NCBI GenBank assembly: GCA_015680685.1
Contig: MNCI01029178.1
Coordinates: 54,504 to 118,503 of the forward strand
DNA from: Gnetum montanum
Lineage: Eukaryota > Streptophyta > Gnetopsida > Gnetales > Gnetaceae
Length of the DNA: 64,000 nucleotides
Direction of reading: 5' to 3'
Shown here: positions 46,290 to 57,880 of the stretch, piece after piece
How positions within the stretch are numbered: position 1 is the first letter of the stretch
Layout: each line of letters starts with the position of its first letter
Translations under genes and position numbers: made by a program
Notes under the pieces: generated by a model
The model's database searches: none
Seen by the model: only the letters and a program-made list of their open reading frames with translations
What the model was told of the DNA's origin: nothing

Positions 46290-46306
46290 CCCCAACAATG
46301 GTGCCA
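46290..46306 (-). promoter_or_regulatory. Athila-3 primer-binding site (tRNA-Asp type)
   Basis: On the minus strand TGGCACCATTGTTGGGG stands one base after the LTR end. It matches TGGCGCCGTTGCCGGGG at 13 of 17 positions, all differences being C-to-T or G-to-A. Confidence 0.8.
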
Positions 46307-46307
46307 A

Positions 46308-47206
46308 TGATGAGTAGTTTGTAACCCTATTCTTAACCACACAATTCACTAAGCATTCATGCACAATCTGGTTGAATTCCATGGATTCTATGTCTTCTAG
46401 TACACTAGTTTCTAGGAAGTGAATGTGCCCTAATAGTCATTCATTATCTTTCCAATTACACTTTTGACATGCAAAGGTATGATTAAGTGTAATTGAGGCA
46501 TATGATTTTTATTATTTTTATGTTTTATGGTTTGGATGCTTAAAAAAAGGATTGAAAAAATGAAGTAATTCAATTGCCAACTTAATCTAACTAACTACAT
46601 CTAACTAATTCTAACATAAGCATCCATTTCCACTTGATGTACACATCCTAAACATATTTTGCACTACTGAGTTACCAAACATTAAGTGTTGCTAGGATTA
46701 CCAAGTGCCAAGCATATGATTGAAGTGGTTGTACTTATGTGCTTAATTAATTGCTACTTAATCTAGCTTAGTTTAGCCTAATTGATTATTTAATTACTTA
46801 AAACATTAAAGGAAATCACATAAAACATTAAATCCATGAATAAATAATTTATCTATTTTCAAGTGCTGCAAGGTTTATCAAAAGGCTCATCTTTATTGCC
46901 ATTTACATTACTATGCTCAGGTACATTAGTGCTTGAATGATCTGTACACTTTCTAACTCATGCTATGGGCACTCAGAAAAATATTCTAACTTTCAAATGA
47001 CAAAACTACAAGAGCTCTGCTACAACTATGACAAGACATGACATAAACACAATGGGTGAGCATGTACTTGTAAACTTTATTATGGAGCTACATTGATGGG
47101 GCCTCATAAATGTAGCAAATACTACATTAATGTGGCCTTGTCAAGGGCCTATCAATAAGGCCACATCAATAGGGGCCCATTGACGTGACAATTTAATGCT
47201 TTATTA
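46308..47206 (-). repeat. Athila-3 5' LTR
   Basis: 899 bp. The lower edge TGATGAGT (46308-46315) and the upper edge CTTTATTA (a decayed ACTCATCA) give the terminal inverted repeats. It is flanked above by the GGGGG duplication. U3 contains short inverted motifs around GGCC (CATTAATGTGGCC, GGCCACATCAATAGG). Confidence 0.86.
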
Positions 47207-47211
47207 GGGGG
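47207..47211. repeat. target-site duplication GGGGG, right copy
   Basis: Matches 34031-34035. The Tat-X LTR resumes with TATACACTTTTCTATG, the continuation expected from Tat-Y. Confidence 0.8.
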
Positions 47212-48493
47212 TATACACTTTTCTATGTTGGGAACATAGGTAGAAGGTCAAATCTCACCTACTCCCAACATGAAAAATTGGAGGTTTTGGAAACTTTTTT
47301 CTTTTAGTATGGAGACCAAATTCATAGCCTAGAAACCTTCCCCCTTAGTGTGAAAGTTTTCCCCAGTGTGGAGTCTTCATCCCTAGCATTGAAAATTGCA
47401 TCCCCAATGTGGAAGCCACAATAGCCAAATTTCAATACTTCATGCACTTCAACATTGGCTAGCCACTTTAGCAATCATGGTGGAGAGTTTAGCATGGAAG
47501 ATTCATCTCTAGCATGGAAGGTGTATCCTAATTACAATTTATAGTAACTAGAATGACCATGGAGGGAAGCACTTACCATGTGTAGTAACCCCTAAAATTT
47601 GGGCACCCATCTCACCTAAATTTTGCAGCCAAATCATAGCCATTTTGCAAACCCATTCATGACTCAAAGAACCTACAAAAGCCAACCTCAAACACCATAT
47701 ACAAGTTAAACACTTTTGCAATTACACATACTTGGTAGTTCAACAATTTTCTCAAGATTCCACACTTTTTTGCAATCCAAGACCATTGGCATACACACAC
47801 TTTTGCACACAAAATTGTTCACAGTTCTACACTTGGGCATTCTCAAGGACTTGAGAGATTTTTTATAAGCTTCCACACTTGTATTATCTTAAACCCAAGG
47901 TCGACACCCTATGACCTTATGACCTTATAACAACCTTGGTGATTTGTACATTTTCAAGCGTTGCACTACACTCCTAAGATTTCCAAATTCCAATGTAGAG
48001 CATTTGGGTAGCTTAGATTTTTCACACTTCTTGATCCCCATCATAGCCAACATTCTAGATCTGAGGTTGTAGTCAAGGAAGATTTGAAAGCATTAAGAGT
48101 GGCTTAGCATCTGGATCATGAAGCTGATTACATCAGCATCAACAGGCTTTGAACTCTTATACCAGTGAACACCCCCCCCCCTTGGCTACTCATTCAGGCA
48201 TCATTTGTACATATTTCTCTAACTTATTTTTTATCTTTTCTCAATAAAGTTTTAAGTTTTTTATTTTTATACAAAATAAATTTACTTGTTATTTGTACAT
48301 CATTTAGATCTGCTATTAGTTTTGCATTCCTTTTCTTTTTATTATCATGCATTGCATTTTGTAAGTCATTGGTTGATCCATCGGATTGGCTAGGATGCCC
48401 TAAATCCCATTTTTTTCATGGAGGCCTTGGGGATTCATGGGTTAAGGAACTATTAAATTTAGGATATTTTTTTTCTAGCGATCAAGATTTTCA
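47212..48493 (+). repeat. Tat-X 3' LTR, right part
   Basis: Inverse copy of 48908-50210 in Tat-Y. It contains inverted-repeat modules (TCTATGTTGGGA...TCCCAACATGAAA), a poly-C run near 48171-48180, an AATAAA at 48243-48248, and ends GATTTTCA at 48493. Confidence 0.82.
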
Positions 48494-48907
48494 GTTGCAA
48501 AAAAGGTCAAGGTCATGTGTATGATCGTTGGCCACTTTGAACTTAATAGCTATATCATATATGTAGTCATTGAGAAATTTTAGCTTATAGTCACTAAAGA
48601 CATATGTCCTAGCTCTTTGGTATGTTGCTCCTACATTCTTTAGTTCAAAGGACATCATGGTGTAAAAAAAGATACTCCAAGAGGTCATGAAGGTCATACT
48701 AAGTTGATGTTCTTAGTTAATCCTTATTTGGTTGTATCCTAAAAACCCATCCATGAAGGATAATAAGGCATGCCTAGCTATAGTATTAATATGTTGGTCA
48801 ATACCAGGCAAAGAAAAATCATCTTTAATGATTGTCTTATTTAGGTCTCAAAAATCTATGCAAATATATATACACCTATTTTTCTTAGGGACTACTATTG
48901 TTGCAAT
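48494..48907 (-). pseudogene. fragment of a third Tat reverse transcriptase
   Basis: Minus-strand reading IVVPKKNRCIYICIDF, LLSFMDGFLGYNQIRI, MMSFELKNVGATYQRA and a polymerase box YIYD (complement of 48554-48565) in place of YVDD. It lies between the ends of the Tat-X and Tat-Y LTRs and belongs to neither. Both its ends are cut by those LTRs. Confidence 0.78.
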
Positions 48908-50467
48908 TGAAAATCTTGGTTTTTGGAAAAAATAGAGATACTTGGTGTACTAGTTCCTCAACCCCAAATCCCTAGGGCTTTCACAAGAAAAATGGAATTC
49001 AAGGCATCTTGGCCAGTCCAATAGATCAACCAAGGACTTATGAAATTCAAAAGATAAAAATATAAATAGATTTGAATAATGCACAAGAAATAAATTTATT
49101 TTGAACACAAATATCAAAACTTAAAACTTTATTAAGAAATAATAAAGAGTAAGTTACAAAAATGTGTATAAATGATGCTTGGATGAGTAGAAAGGGGTTT
49201 CACTTATGTAGGACTTCAAAGACTATTGAAGTCAATGTGATCTAATCCATGATCTAGATGCTAAGCCACTCCTGATGCTATCGAACCTCCTCCACTACAA
49301 CCTTAAATCTATAAGTTGGATCACTACTGGGGGTGACAAAAGTGAAAAGTTTAGATGCTAGATTGATGCACACTAGGGTTTGGAAATCCCAAAAGTGTAG
49401 TGTTGATACCAAAAAATCACAAATCTCAAGGTGATTATGATTTCACTATGGGATTCAATAGGATGTAAACATGGGAGATTACAAGAATTCTTGAGTGCTT
49501 GAAAAAGCCCGAAGTGTGCAATTAGTGCTTGGAAAATTGTTTGTATGCTCAATGTTTTCAAGTGTCAAGAAGTCCAACCATGAGAAAAAATTGTTGAACC
49601 TTGAAAAATTTGTGGAATTGCCAAAGTGTTTATATGCCAAAATTTGCTAAACATTGCAAAACCTGTAAATGGTGTTGGGGCTAACTTTTATAGGTTTTGG
49701 GCAATGCATGGGGCTTCAAAATGGCTATGATTTAGCTACAAATTTGTTGCCAATTGGCTGCCAAATTCAGGTGAGATGGGTACCCAAANNNNNNNNNNNN
49801 NNNNNNNNGGTTACTATGAATACTAAGTACCTCCCCTCATGGTCATTTCATTTATTATAAATAGTAACTAGGGAACACCTTAAATGCTAGAGATGAATCT
49901 TCCATGCTGAACTTTCCATCATGCTTGTTGAAGTGGCTGGTCAATGTTGAGATGCATGAAGTGTTGAAATCTGGCCATTGTGACTTCCATGATAGGGGAT
50001 GCAATTTTTAGCACTAGAGGTGAAGAATCCATGCTAGGGGAAAACTTCCACGTTGAAGGGAGAAGGTTTCCAAGCCATGTATGTGGTCTCCACACTAAAG
50101 GAAGAAAGTTTCCAAAACTTCCATCCTTTCACATTAGAGGTAGGTGAGATTTACCTCCTACATGTGTTTCCAGCATAGAAAAGTGTAAATTCTTCATAAA
50201 ACCCATCAAACTATCTTTTGGCATTCCAAAAGACATTTTTGACCCCTAAAAGCCCAAATATAGATACTATGTAACTTTTTTCACTTGGGGAATGAGGTTT
50301 GGACTAGTTATGAGACATTTTTCAGCCTTCAAAAGTATAAAGTATGTGAAACTGTCCACTGTGGATTATAATTTTCACATTTATAATAAATTTTTTTCTT
50401 GAGCTTCATGGGGTGAAAGCTACATGATGAATATTGGCTATAATATGCAAATTTTTGTGGTGTTTCA
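48908..50467 (-). repeat. Tat-Y 3' LTR
   Basis: 1,560 bp from TGAAACACC (complement of 50459-50467) to TTTTCA (complement ending 48908), with AATAAA as complement of 49128-49133. It contains a 20-base assembly gap. Similar along its whole length to the Tat-X LTR. Confidence 0.84.
49789..49808. other. assembly gap (20 N)
   Basis: A run of N inside the Tat-Y LTR. Its true length is unknown. Confidence 0.99.
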
Positions 50468-50483
50468 AAGGCCCCTATTTGTT
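50468..50483 (-). promoter_or_regulatory. Tat-Y polypurine tract
   Basis: Minus-strand AACAAATAGGGGCCTT directly before the LTR start TGAAACACC. Confidence 0.6.
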
Positions 50484-50717
50484 GGTGTTTAGAGGATTGA
50501 CTCAAGAGGCACCAACAAAGAATACAAAACACCATTGCATATTATAATATTATAATGCATACAAGCCACATGAGAATTAGGCTATCTAGGTCACCAAATT
50601 TGCTAGTTTAAGGTTGTGGTGGGCCATGGTACTAGTTTAAGATCTTGGTAGGACATGTTTTTAGTTTAAGATTGCAATGAACCATTGAAAGAAAGCTTGC
50701 TTGTTGATGATCATTGA

Positions 50718-53700
50718 CTACATGTAGTATGGATTTAGAAAGGAATGATTGACCAAATTCACCAACTCATTTCCATCCATGTCTGCTATTCTAAATGCTC
50801 CATTATTGTAAGCTCTAGTAATAAGGAAGGACCCTTCCCAGCTACCTGATAATTTTTCTAGATGCTCACAAATAGCTTTTAGAACTAGGTCTCCCTCCTT
50901 GATTTTGTGCATGGTCAAGTCATGGCGATGTTACAACTTTTTCCTCTCTTAATAGTACTTGATGTGAGTAAGTGCTTACATACGTTGCTCCTCCAACTCC
51001 TTGTTCTACTTATCATTGATGAAGTTAGTCAATGCTACTTGGAGTGATTGTACCTACAATTCAAGAGGTAAAATAGCTTTAGAACCATAAACCAGGCTAT
51101 AGGGGATCATATCGATTGCCATGCGATAGCTTGTTATATATGCCCATAGGGCATGGACAAGATGCTTATGCCAATTGCACTTGTTGTTGTTGAGCATCTT
51201 CTTGAGCAAGTTGATGATGGCCTTGTTGCTTGCATCTTCTTGTCCATTAGCTTAAGGGTAATATGATGATGAGAAAGAATGCTTTATACCTAGGTTGTCA
51301 CAGAAGTCTTTCATTTCATGGCTACTAAATTGAGGTTCATTGTTTGTAACTATGGTCATGGGCATGCCAAAATGGGCTACGATATTATTTAGGATGAATT
51401 TATAGACTTGTTCAGATGTAGTCTTCGTTAGGGGAATAGCCTCTACCCACTTGGAAAAGTATTCAATTATAGTGATGATGAAGCTATGCTTGTTGGAAGA
51501 CTTAGGCATTATGGGTCTAATGATATCCAACCCCCATCATTGCAATGACCATGTTATTTGAGTGTTATGTAGCTTAGTTGGTGATACATGTATTAGGTTG
51601 CTATATCATTGGTATGTATTGCATTGTTTAATATTTAACATATAGTTATTTTTCATATGAGGCTAGAAATAGCATAACCATATAATCTTAGTAGTCATAG
51701 CTCTTGGTCCTATATGTCCTTCACAAACACTTGCATGAACCTTGTATAGGACTGTTCTAGCTTTGGTTTTACTTAAGAACTTTAGAAGTATGTCATCATA
51801 GGATCATTGAAATAATGTGTTATCACCTACAATGACATACTAGTTGAATTGCTTGCATATGGAATCCTTCTAAGCATTAGTTAGGCTTTTTGAGGATTCA
51901 CCATGCATAAGGTAAAATTTGATATTGTCATACCACTCATTGGGAGGAGTAGTATGAATGACAACCACAAAGGTATCCTTAGTTTTCTGTGTGATGGGAG
52001 TAGCATAGTCCATGGTTAAGGTGGAAAACTTGCTAAACACATCTGACATCATACTAATAGCTAATGTTGCAATTGTATCAACTATGGAATTTTCATTTCA
52101 AGGTATTTTCTAGATATCAATGTTTATGAATTATTGTAACAATCGTTTCCCTAGGTCACAGTAAGGTTGTAAGTGCTTAGCATTGCATGCATAGACTTAG
52201 GTTACTTGGTTAACCATGAGTTGTGAATCACCTTTGATGGCTAGGCATCTAATTCCTAGGTCACAAGCTACCATCATCCTTCTAATCAAACCTTCATACT
52301 TCGCTATGTTTTTGGTATATGGGAACTCAAAACAATAGGACAAGGATTGGATCTTACCAAATGGAAATGTTACAATGGTAGTGATACTAGCCCCATGGGT
52401 AGTTCAAGCTCCATCAAAGTTCATGACTACCTCATAACCCTTAGGTACTTGGCTAATTGCATTAATGTTTTCATCAGGAAATTTAGGATCTATGGTTGCT
52501 TCGTCATCAATAGGTAAAACTATGAGTTGTATGGATATAACTTGATGTTTAATTGAGGATTGAGAGACATAATGGAGGTCAAACTCTATAGTTATGGCTT
52601 TCCATCATGCTATACAACTACTTTTGTAGATGTTGGCTATTATGGCTTTGATTATGTTGTCCTTGCAAATCACGTTGACTTGGCTTCTAAAGAGGTAGTG
52701 TCTCCATTTCTTCAACAAGAATACTAATGCTAGACAATACTTCTCCACTTCAGTGTATTAAGTCTTGTGGGAAACTAACACATGGCTAAGGTAGTATGCG
52801 AGCATTTCTGCTTCATCATCACATTTTTGATAGAGTAGAGAGGCAGTGGATGTATCAGAGATGTTAAGATAAATGTAAAATAGTTTACCCTCTTATGGAA
52901 AATAGACTATCGACAATTTTGTTAATTCTCACTTAAGGTTTTTAAAGGCCTCTTGGCATTGAGCCATCCACTCATAGTAAAATCCTTTCTTAAGAAAGTG
53001 TTGCATGGGCTGCAACTTATCCATTAGCCTAGTGATAAACCTATGAATAAACTATAATCTACCTTGTAATCCCCAAAGCTCTTTAAGGTTGGTAGGTGCT
53101 ACTAATTTGTATATGGCCTTCACTTTATAAGGATCGACATACTTCAAAGACTACAAAGCCAAGCATCTTACCAGTCTTGATACCAAAGATGCACTTCTTA
53201 GGATTGAGCCTAAGCTTGTATTTGAGGTATCATTTAAGCACAAGATCTAGGTCATTAGCATGGTCATGGACCATCTTGAACTTAATAGCTATGTCATATA
53301 CATAATCATTAAGCAAACCTAGCATGTAATCATTGAATATATAGGTCATAGCTCATTGATAGGTTTCTTTGGCATTCTTAAGGCCAAATGACATCATAGT
53401 ATAGCAGAATGGACCCCATGGGGTCATAAAGGTCATGCTAAGTTGGTGTTATGGGTTGATCCTAATTTGGTTATATCCTGAGAATCCATCCATAAAGGAA
53501 AACAAGGCGCATTCAACTGTAGTATCAATAAGTTGACTAATAATAGGCAAAAGGAAGTCATCCTTGATAGTATCTTTATTTAGGTCTTAAAAACTGATGC
53601 AAATACAGGTGCTCCAATTTCTCTTAGGAACTACCACTATGTTGAATACCCATTCTGCATAGTTGACAACCCTAATGAAACTAGCTTTGAAATTAGGTCT

Positions 53701-53960
53701 AATTTTGCATCCTTTTCACTTAACTAGTTTAATGCCAGGGTCCATTATGATGTTGTGCTAGACTAGATGTGGGTCTAGGCTTGGAATATCTACATATGAC
53801 TAGGAAAATGCCTTAATGTTACCTTGTCAGACCTTGGTGATGTCTTGAGCACATTGAGGCTCTAGTGAGGAACTTAGTTTAAGGATTTTCTCCTCACCAC
53901 TATGTGTTGTGATAAGAACCTTAACTAGAGAGTCTTCAATTATGTCTCCTACCTCTATGT
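50718..53960 (-). pseudogene. Tat-Y pol: RT, RNase H, second RNase H, integrase, lightly broken
   Basis: The RT (about 52980-53720) shows FSFMDGFSGYNQIRI, MMSFGLKNAKETYQ and LRLNPKKCIFGIKTGKMLGF. The polymerase box reads YVYD at 53293-53304, where YVDD is expected. RNase H 1 is at about 52560-52930. The second RNase H (about 52130-52370) has KYEGLIRRMMVACDLGIRCL and GDSQLMVNQV. The integrase (about 51050-51800) has the zinc part KVHASVCEGHIGPRAM, GLDIIRPIMPKSS with the first Asp, IVTNNEPQFSS with Asp to Asn, and NKAIINLLKKML. The C-terminal piece is 50718-50918 (WEGSFLITRAYNNGAF). Long open pieces (51252-51530, 51870-52052) show it is less decayed than Tat-X. The changed RT box and stops make it inactive. 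Confidence 0.87.
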
Positions 53961-54194
53961 CAAGGGTTTTGACTAGGTTTTCAGGCCATTCTAGTTATTT
54001 TTCTATAGAGGCTATGTGATCTACAAGACTCTCAAGCTCAAGGTTTATGCAATCAGGGTCGATACACCATTCAACATCACTGTGAGGTCCATGTAGACAC
54101 AAAGGCAAGCATATTTTCTTCCATGTACTGATACTTTGATCTTGCATGTCAACCAAAAGCATATTAAGTGGCACCTAAGTAAAAGTGAATAAAT

Positions 54195-57100
54195 AATGCT
54201 AAAATGCTATAAAAAAAATCCAAATATAATGCAATCAATGACATCCAAGATCATCAATAAGGTAAGGACAATTTTGCAAACTGCAATAGAGGCGAAAATG
54301 TGTCAAATAAAGGTCAAGCAAGGGAAAACATAAGAAATAAGGCTACAAATGGTTAATAAAGGCCTTAATTTTGCCATTTTTAAGCCTTAGCAAGCCATGA
54401 TGCCAATTTAGAGCCTTGGTAGACTACGATGCTAGTTTAAGACCTTAGCAACCATAGTCACATGGTGTCAAACGGTGGTCAAAGAAGGTCAAATGCCACT
54501 ATTTGATACCATTCAAAGGCTAAACAAAGGTAAATAAAGCTATAGTAAGGAAAATAAAGAATACATAAGGTTTTATAAAGGCCATAGAAGGTAAACAAGA
54601 CAACACAAGTCCAAAAACAAGACAAAACATTACATAATAAGGTAAAAATCAAGTAAAATAGGCCTTATATGGTAAAATTTAGCTAATATAGGTAAAAAAT
54701 GGTTAGGTTTTGCTAGTTTTAAGCCTTATAAGGCCATGTTTTGAGGATAAGAGCCTATTAGGTGAGTTCAAGCATCGATCAGGGCTATTTCTAGACTATT
54801 TGGACCTAAAATCAATTATTTTGAGGCTTCCATGCTAGGCTCAGCATGGAAACAAAGATCCTTAGTGTGGAAACCAAGGAACATATGTTTTGAAATGCTC
54901 AAAGGTCCAAATTTGAGGTTTTAGGACCTTCCCAAGGTAGCACAAGGCTAGATCCATCAAAATTAGGTACTTTAGAGGACTATAAGGAATAAAAAGCAAG
55001 TTCTGGAGCCTCCCTCCTCCCCCCACACCCCCCTTATTTTCAATGTGGAAGAAAGGGGGCTTAGCATGTTAAACCAAAATTCAAGCCAAAATAGTGTCAA
55101 AGATGATCAAAAAATCAAATGGGACTCATATCTAGAGGTTGTGCATCCTCTAGCTTCATTTTAGGTAATTTGAGTTGATTTTAGGAGTCAAAACATGTCA
55201 AAATGGATTCCTGGTGCCCCCCCCCTTTTTCCATGTTGAGCATAGTATCCTCAATGTGTAATAATATTGAGAAACTTTGTTTTATGAATTCAAAGTGATT
55301 TATGGGAACTTTGATCATGTTTTGAAGCCCTTAGGATTGTATACTTCAACTCTACAAATTTCTGGCTGATTTCAAGTACATTTGAAGATTGTTTAAGGGA
55401 ACTTAAGGTATTCCCACCTTGTTTCCATGCTAGAGGAGTTACTCCAGCATTGAAGAGTGGGTGGAATGGGTTTTTGAGGTTGAAATGAGATTAGACAACC
55501 AAACTCTTGAGGCTATGAGGCCCTGTGCTTCTCTAGCATAGATCTTTGACTTCCAAGAGTGTCATCTTATCACCAAAAGTGGAAAGATAGCTTTTCCCCC
55601 ATATTTCCATGCTAGAGAAATTACTCCATCATGTAAGAAGTAAGAATCCCATATCTAGGCCAATTCAAATCACAATCAACCTTGCATGTTACCTTTAAGG
55701 GTTGCCAAGGCTAAGGGCTATGGATCAATGAGAAATTATAGCAATTTTGACCATCCTTAATTGGTTTTTTAGCTTCTCCAAATTTTTTATGCTAGGGATG
55801 AAGATCTCAACATGGAAAACTAGGGGGAACCATTTTTTGACCAACTAGGACCAATCTTGTAAAGTTTAAGGGCTCCAATGGCTACTGTGAAGGTTTTAGA
55901 GTGCATGAAAGGTCATTTAATGTCATTTTGAGGCATTTAGGAGTTCCAAAAAAATCTCCCCTTGAGTTTTCACATTGAGAACACTATCCTCAACATGGAA
56001 AAAGGGCTCACCAATGTGGAAGAATCATGCATGTTAAATCTAACCTAATTTTAACCTCAAGCCACTGTGCATGTTAGCCTCTGAGGCTACTGAGGTCGAG
56101 GACTAGAGTTTCAAGTCAAGTTCTGGTAAATTTGGGTATTTATAAGTATTTTTTTGGCTTCCCTCTTTTTCCACTATTGTACTAGGATGCTAAGCATGGA
56201 AAACTAGGGAGAATCATTTTTTGACCTTTTGACATCAGTTTCTTAAAGTTTGAAGGCTCTAAAGGATGCTAATAGGGTCCTAGAGCACATCCAAGTTTAG
56301 TTAATGCTGTTCTAAGGTATTTATGAATTTCAAATGAGTCTCTCCATTAATTTCCATGTAGGGAAGCATGGAGGGGAAAATCCCTAGTGTGGAAACACCA
56401 TACAACTTAGATCTAGCCCAATTTTAACTTTAATCGACCATGCATGTATGCTTCTAGGGTTGTTGGGGTCGAGGACTAGGGTTTGGAGTTAAGGCCAATT
56501 AGTTTGGAAGTTTTCTAGGTGGCGTTTGAGATTCCCCCCTTTTTTTAGTGTTGGGAATGGTATTCCTAGTGTGGAAAATTGAGGGAAATGGATTTTCATC
56601 TTTTTACATCGTTTTTCCATGCATGTACATATCTAAGGTCACTAGTGATGATTATCAATGCTTGGTGTCAACATTTCATTATTTTGAAGGTTGATGAGTG
56701 GTTTTAGATGTCTTCCTCCTTTTTTCACACTAGAGAATTAATGATCAACAGGGAAAATTATGGGGAAAATATTTTTGACCATTTTTTGTCACTTTTGGTC
56801 ATGCATGTAAGCTTTTAGAATTGCTAGTTTAGACTATTAACATCTGATGTTGAAATTCTATTGTTTCAAGGGTCATTAGGTACTTTTTAGGCTTTTCCAA
56901 ATTTTTCCATGATGGGGCTTCCATGCTTAGTGCAAAAAATTTTGGGGAATGACCTTTTACCTTTTTATGGTTAATTTAACTATGCATGAGTGTCCATAGG
57001 GTTGTTGGTATTGGCCATTAGTGTCTAAGGTTAACATTTAGTCATTCTGAAGGTTGTGAGATGGTTGCTAAGATTTTCCCTTTCATTCATACTAAAGGTG

Positions 57101-57880
57101 GAAGGCTCAACATGGAACATTTCTTCCTCAGTGAAGAAAGTCAGATCTAAATCAAATCAATAGTCAATCGACCATGCATGTCAACCTTCAAGGTTGTTGG
57201 TGTCAAGATTCAATAGTTTAGAGGCTTCTAAGTGCCTCATGAAATCTCCCCCTTTCTTCCATGTTGGACATGGTGGCCCCAATGTGGATAAGAGGGGAAT
57301 GATATTTTTGTACCATATTTGACCACTTTTGGAGCTTTTGGAAGCTCTAGAGGGTTCCGACAGCATCTAGGGGTCACTAGGCATCAAGAAATGGTCATTA
57401 GGCAATCAATTTAGGTCATCTTTGGCTTTCCCCATCTACCCATGCTAAGGGTGAGAGGATTAGTGTGGAAGAAGCCTCCCTAACATGGAAAACAACAAAT
57501 CAAAGATCTTGATTAGTTTTGACTAGTTTCAACAAGGTTTCATGGGCTTTTGAGGCTGCTAAAGATGCTTGGAAGGGTTTTGGATCATGTGGGCCCATCT
57601 CGAGGGTTAAACCTAGGCTAGATGGATGCTAGGAGGTAAGAATGAGTGCTAGCTCCCATTCTTCCATGCTAGGAATTACTGCCTCAACATGGAAACCCAT
57701 GGTATCTAGCTTTTTTCATGTCTCACCCACTTTTAAGAACCTAGGGTTCAAAAAGGAAGGTTTGGGTTACCAAAAATAGCAAAATATTTGTATTTTGATG
57801 GCTTTGTAAAATAGGAGTCATGTTTTCCCACTAGACATGGTATCCTTAACATGGATGCATGGGAGTTAAGATTGCAACAT
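54195..57880 (-). repeat. Tat-Y leader: about 17 tandem modules of about 185 bp
   Basis: Inverted-repeat cores recur near 54830, 55045, 55230, 55425, 55605, 55790, 55975, 56175, 56360, 56545, 56730, 56905, 57090, 57258, 57445, 57672 and 57830. Each contains CCATG-GGG...CTCAACATGG in variable form. Between the cores recur CATGCATGT and GTTGGGGTCGAGG-like segments. From about 55960 downward it aligns with the Tat-X leader. The part above 56010 has no counterpart there. Confidence 0.8.

Larger units (their letters stand above)
34036..47206 (-). mobile_element. Athila-3, full-length Ty3/gypsy retrotransposon
   Basis: 13,171 bp on the minus strand with both LTRs (34036-34878 and 46308-47206), PBS, gag, protease, RT, RNase H, integrase, a long post-pol region with a third ORF, and a PPT. 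It is flanked by GGGGG on both sides and sits in the Tat-X 3' LTR. All coding domains are broken. It is closely related to Athila-2, with the same gag knuckle and pol ending. Confidence 0.88.
48908..57880 (-). mobile_element. Tat-Y, Ty3/gypsy Tat-lineage element
   Basis: Read on the minus strand: hairpin-module leader (57880-54195), pol (53960-50718), 3' UTR, PPT, 3' LTR (50467-48908). It is collinear with Tat-X but has a leader about 2 kb longer and fewer stops in pol. No 5' LTR was recognised above 57.9 kb. Gag and protease are absent. Confidence 0.83.
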
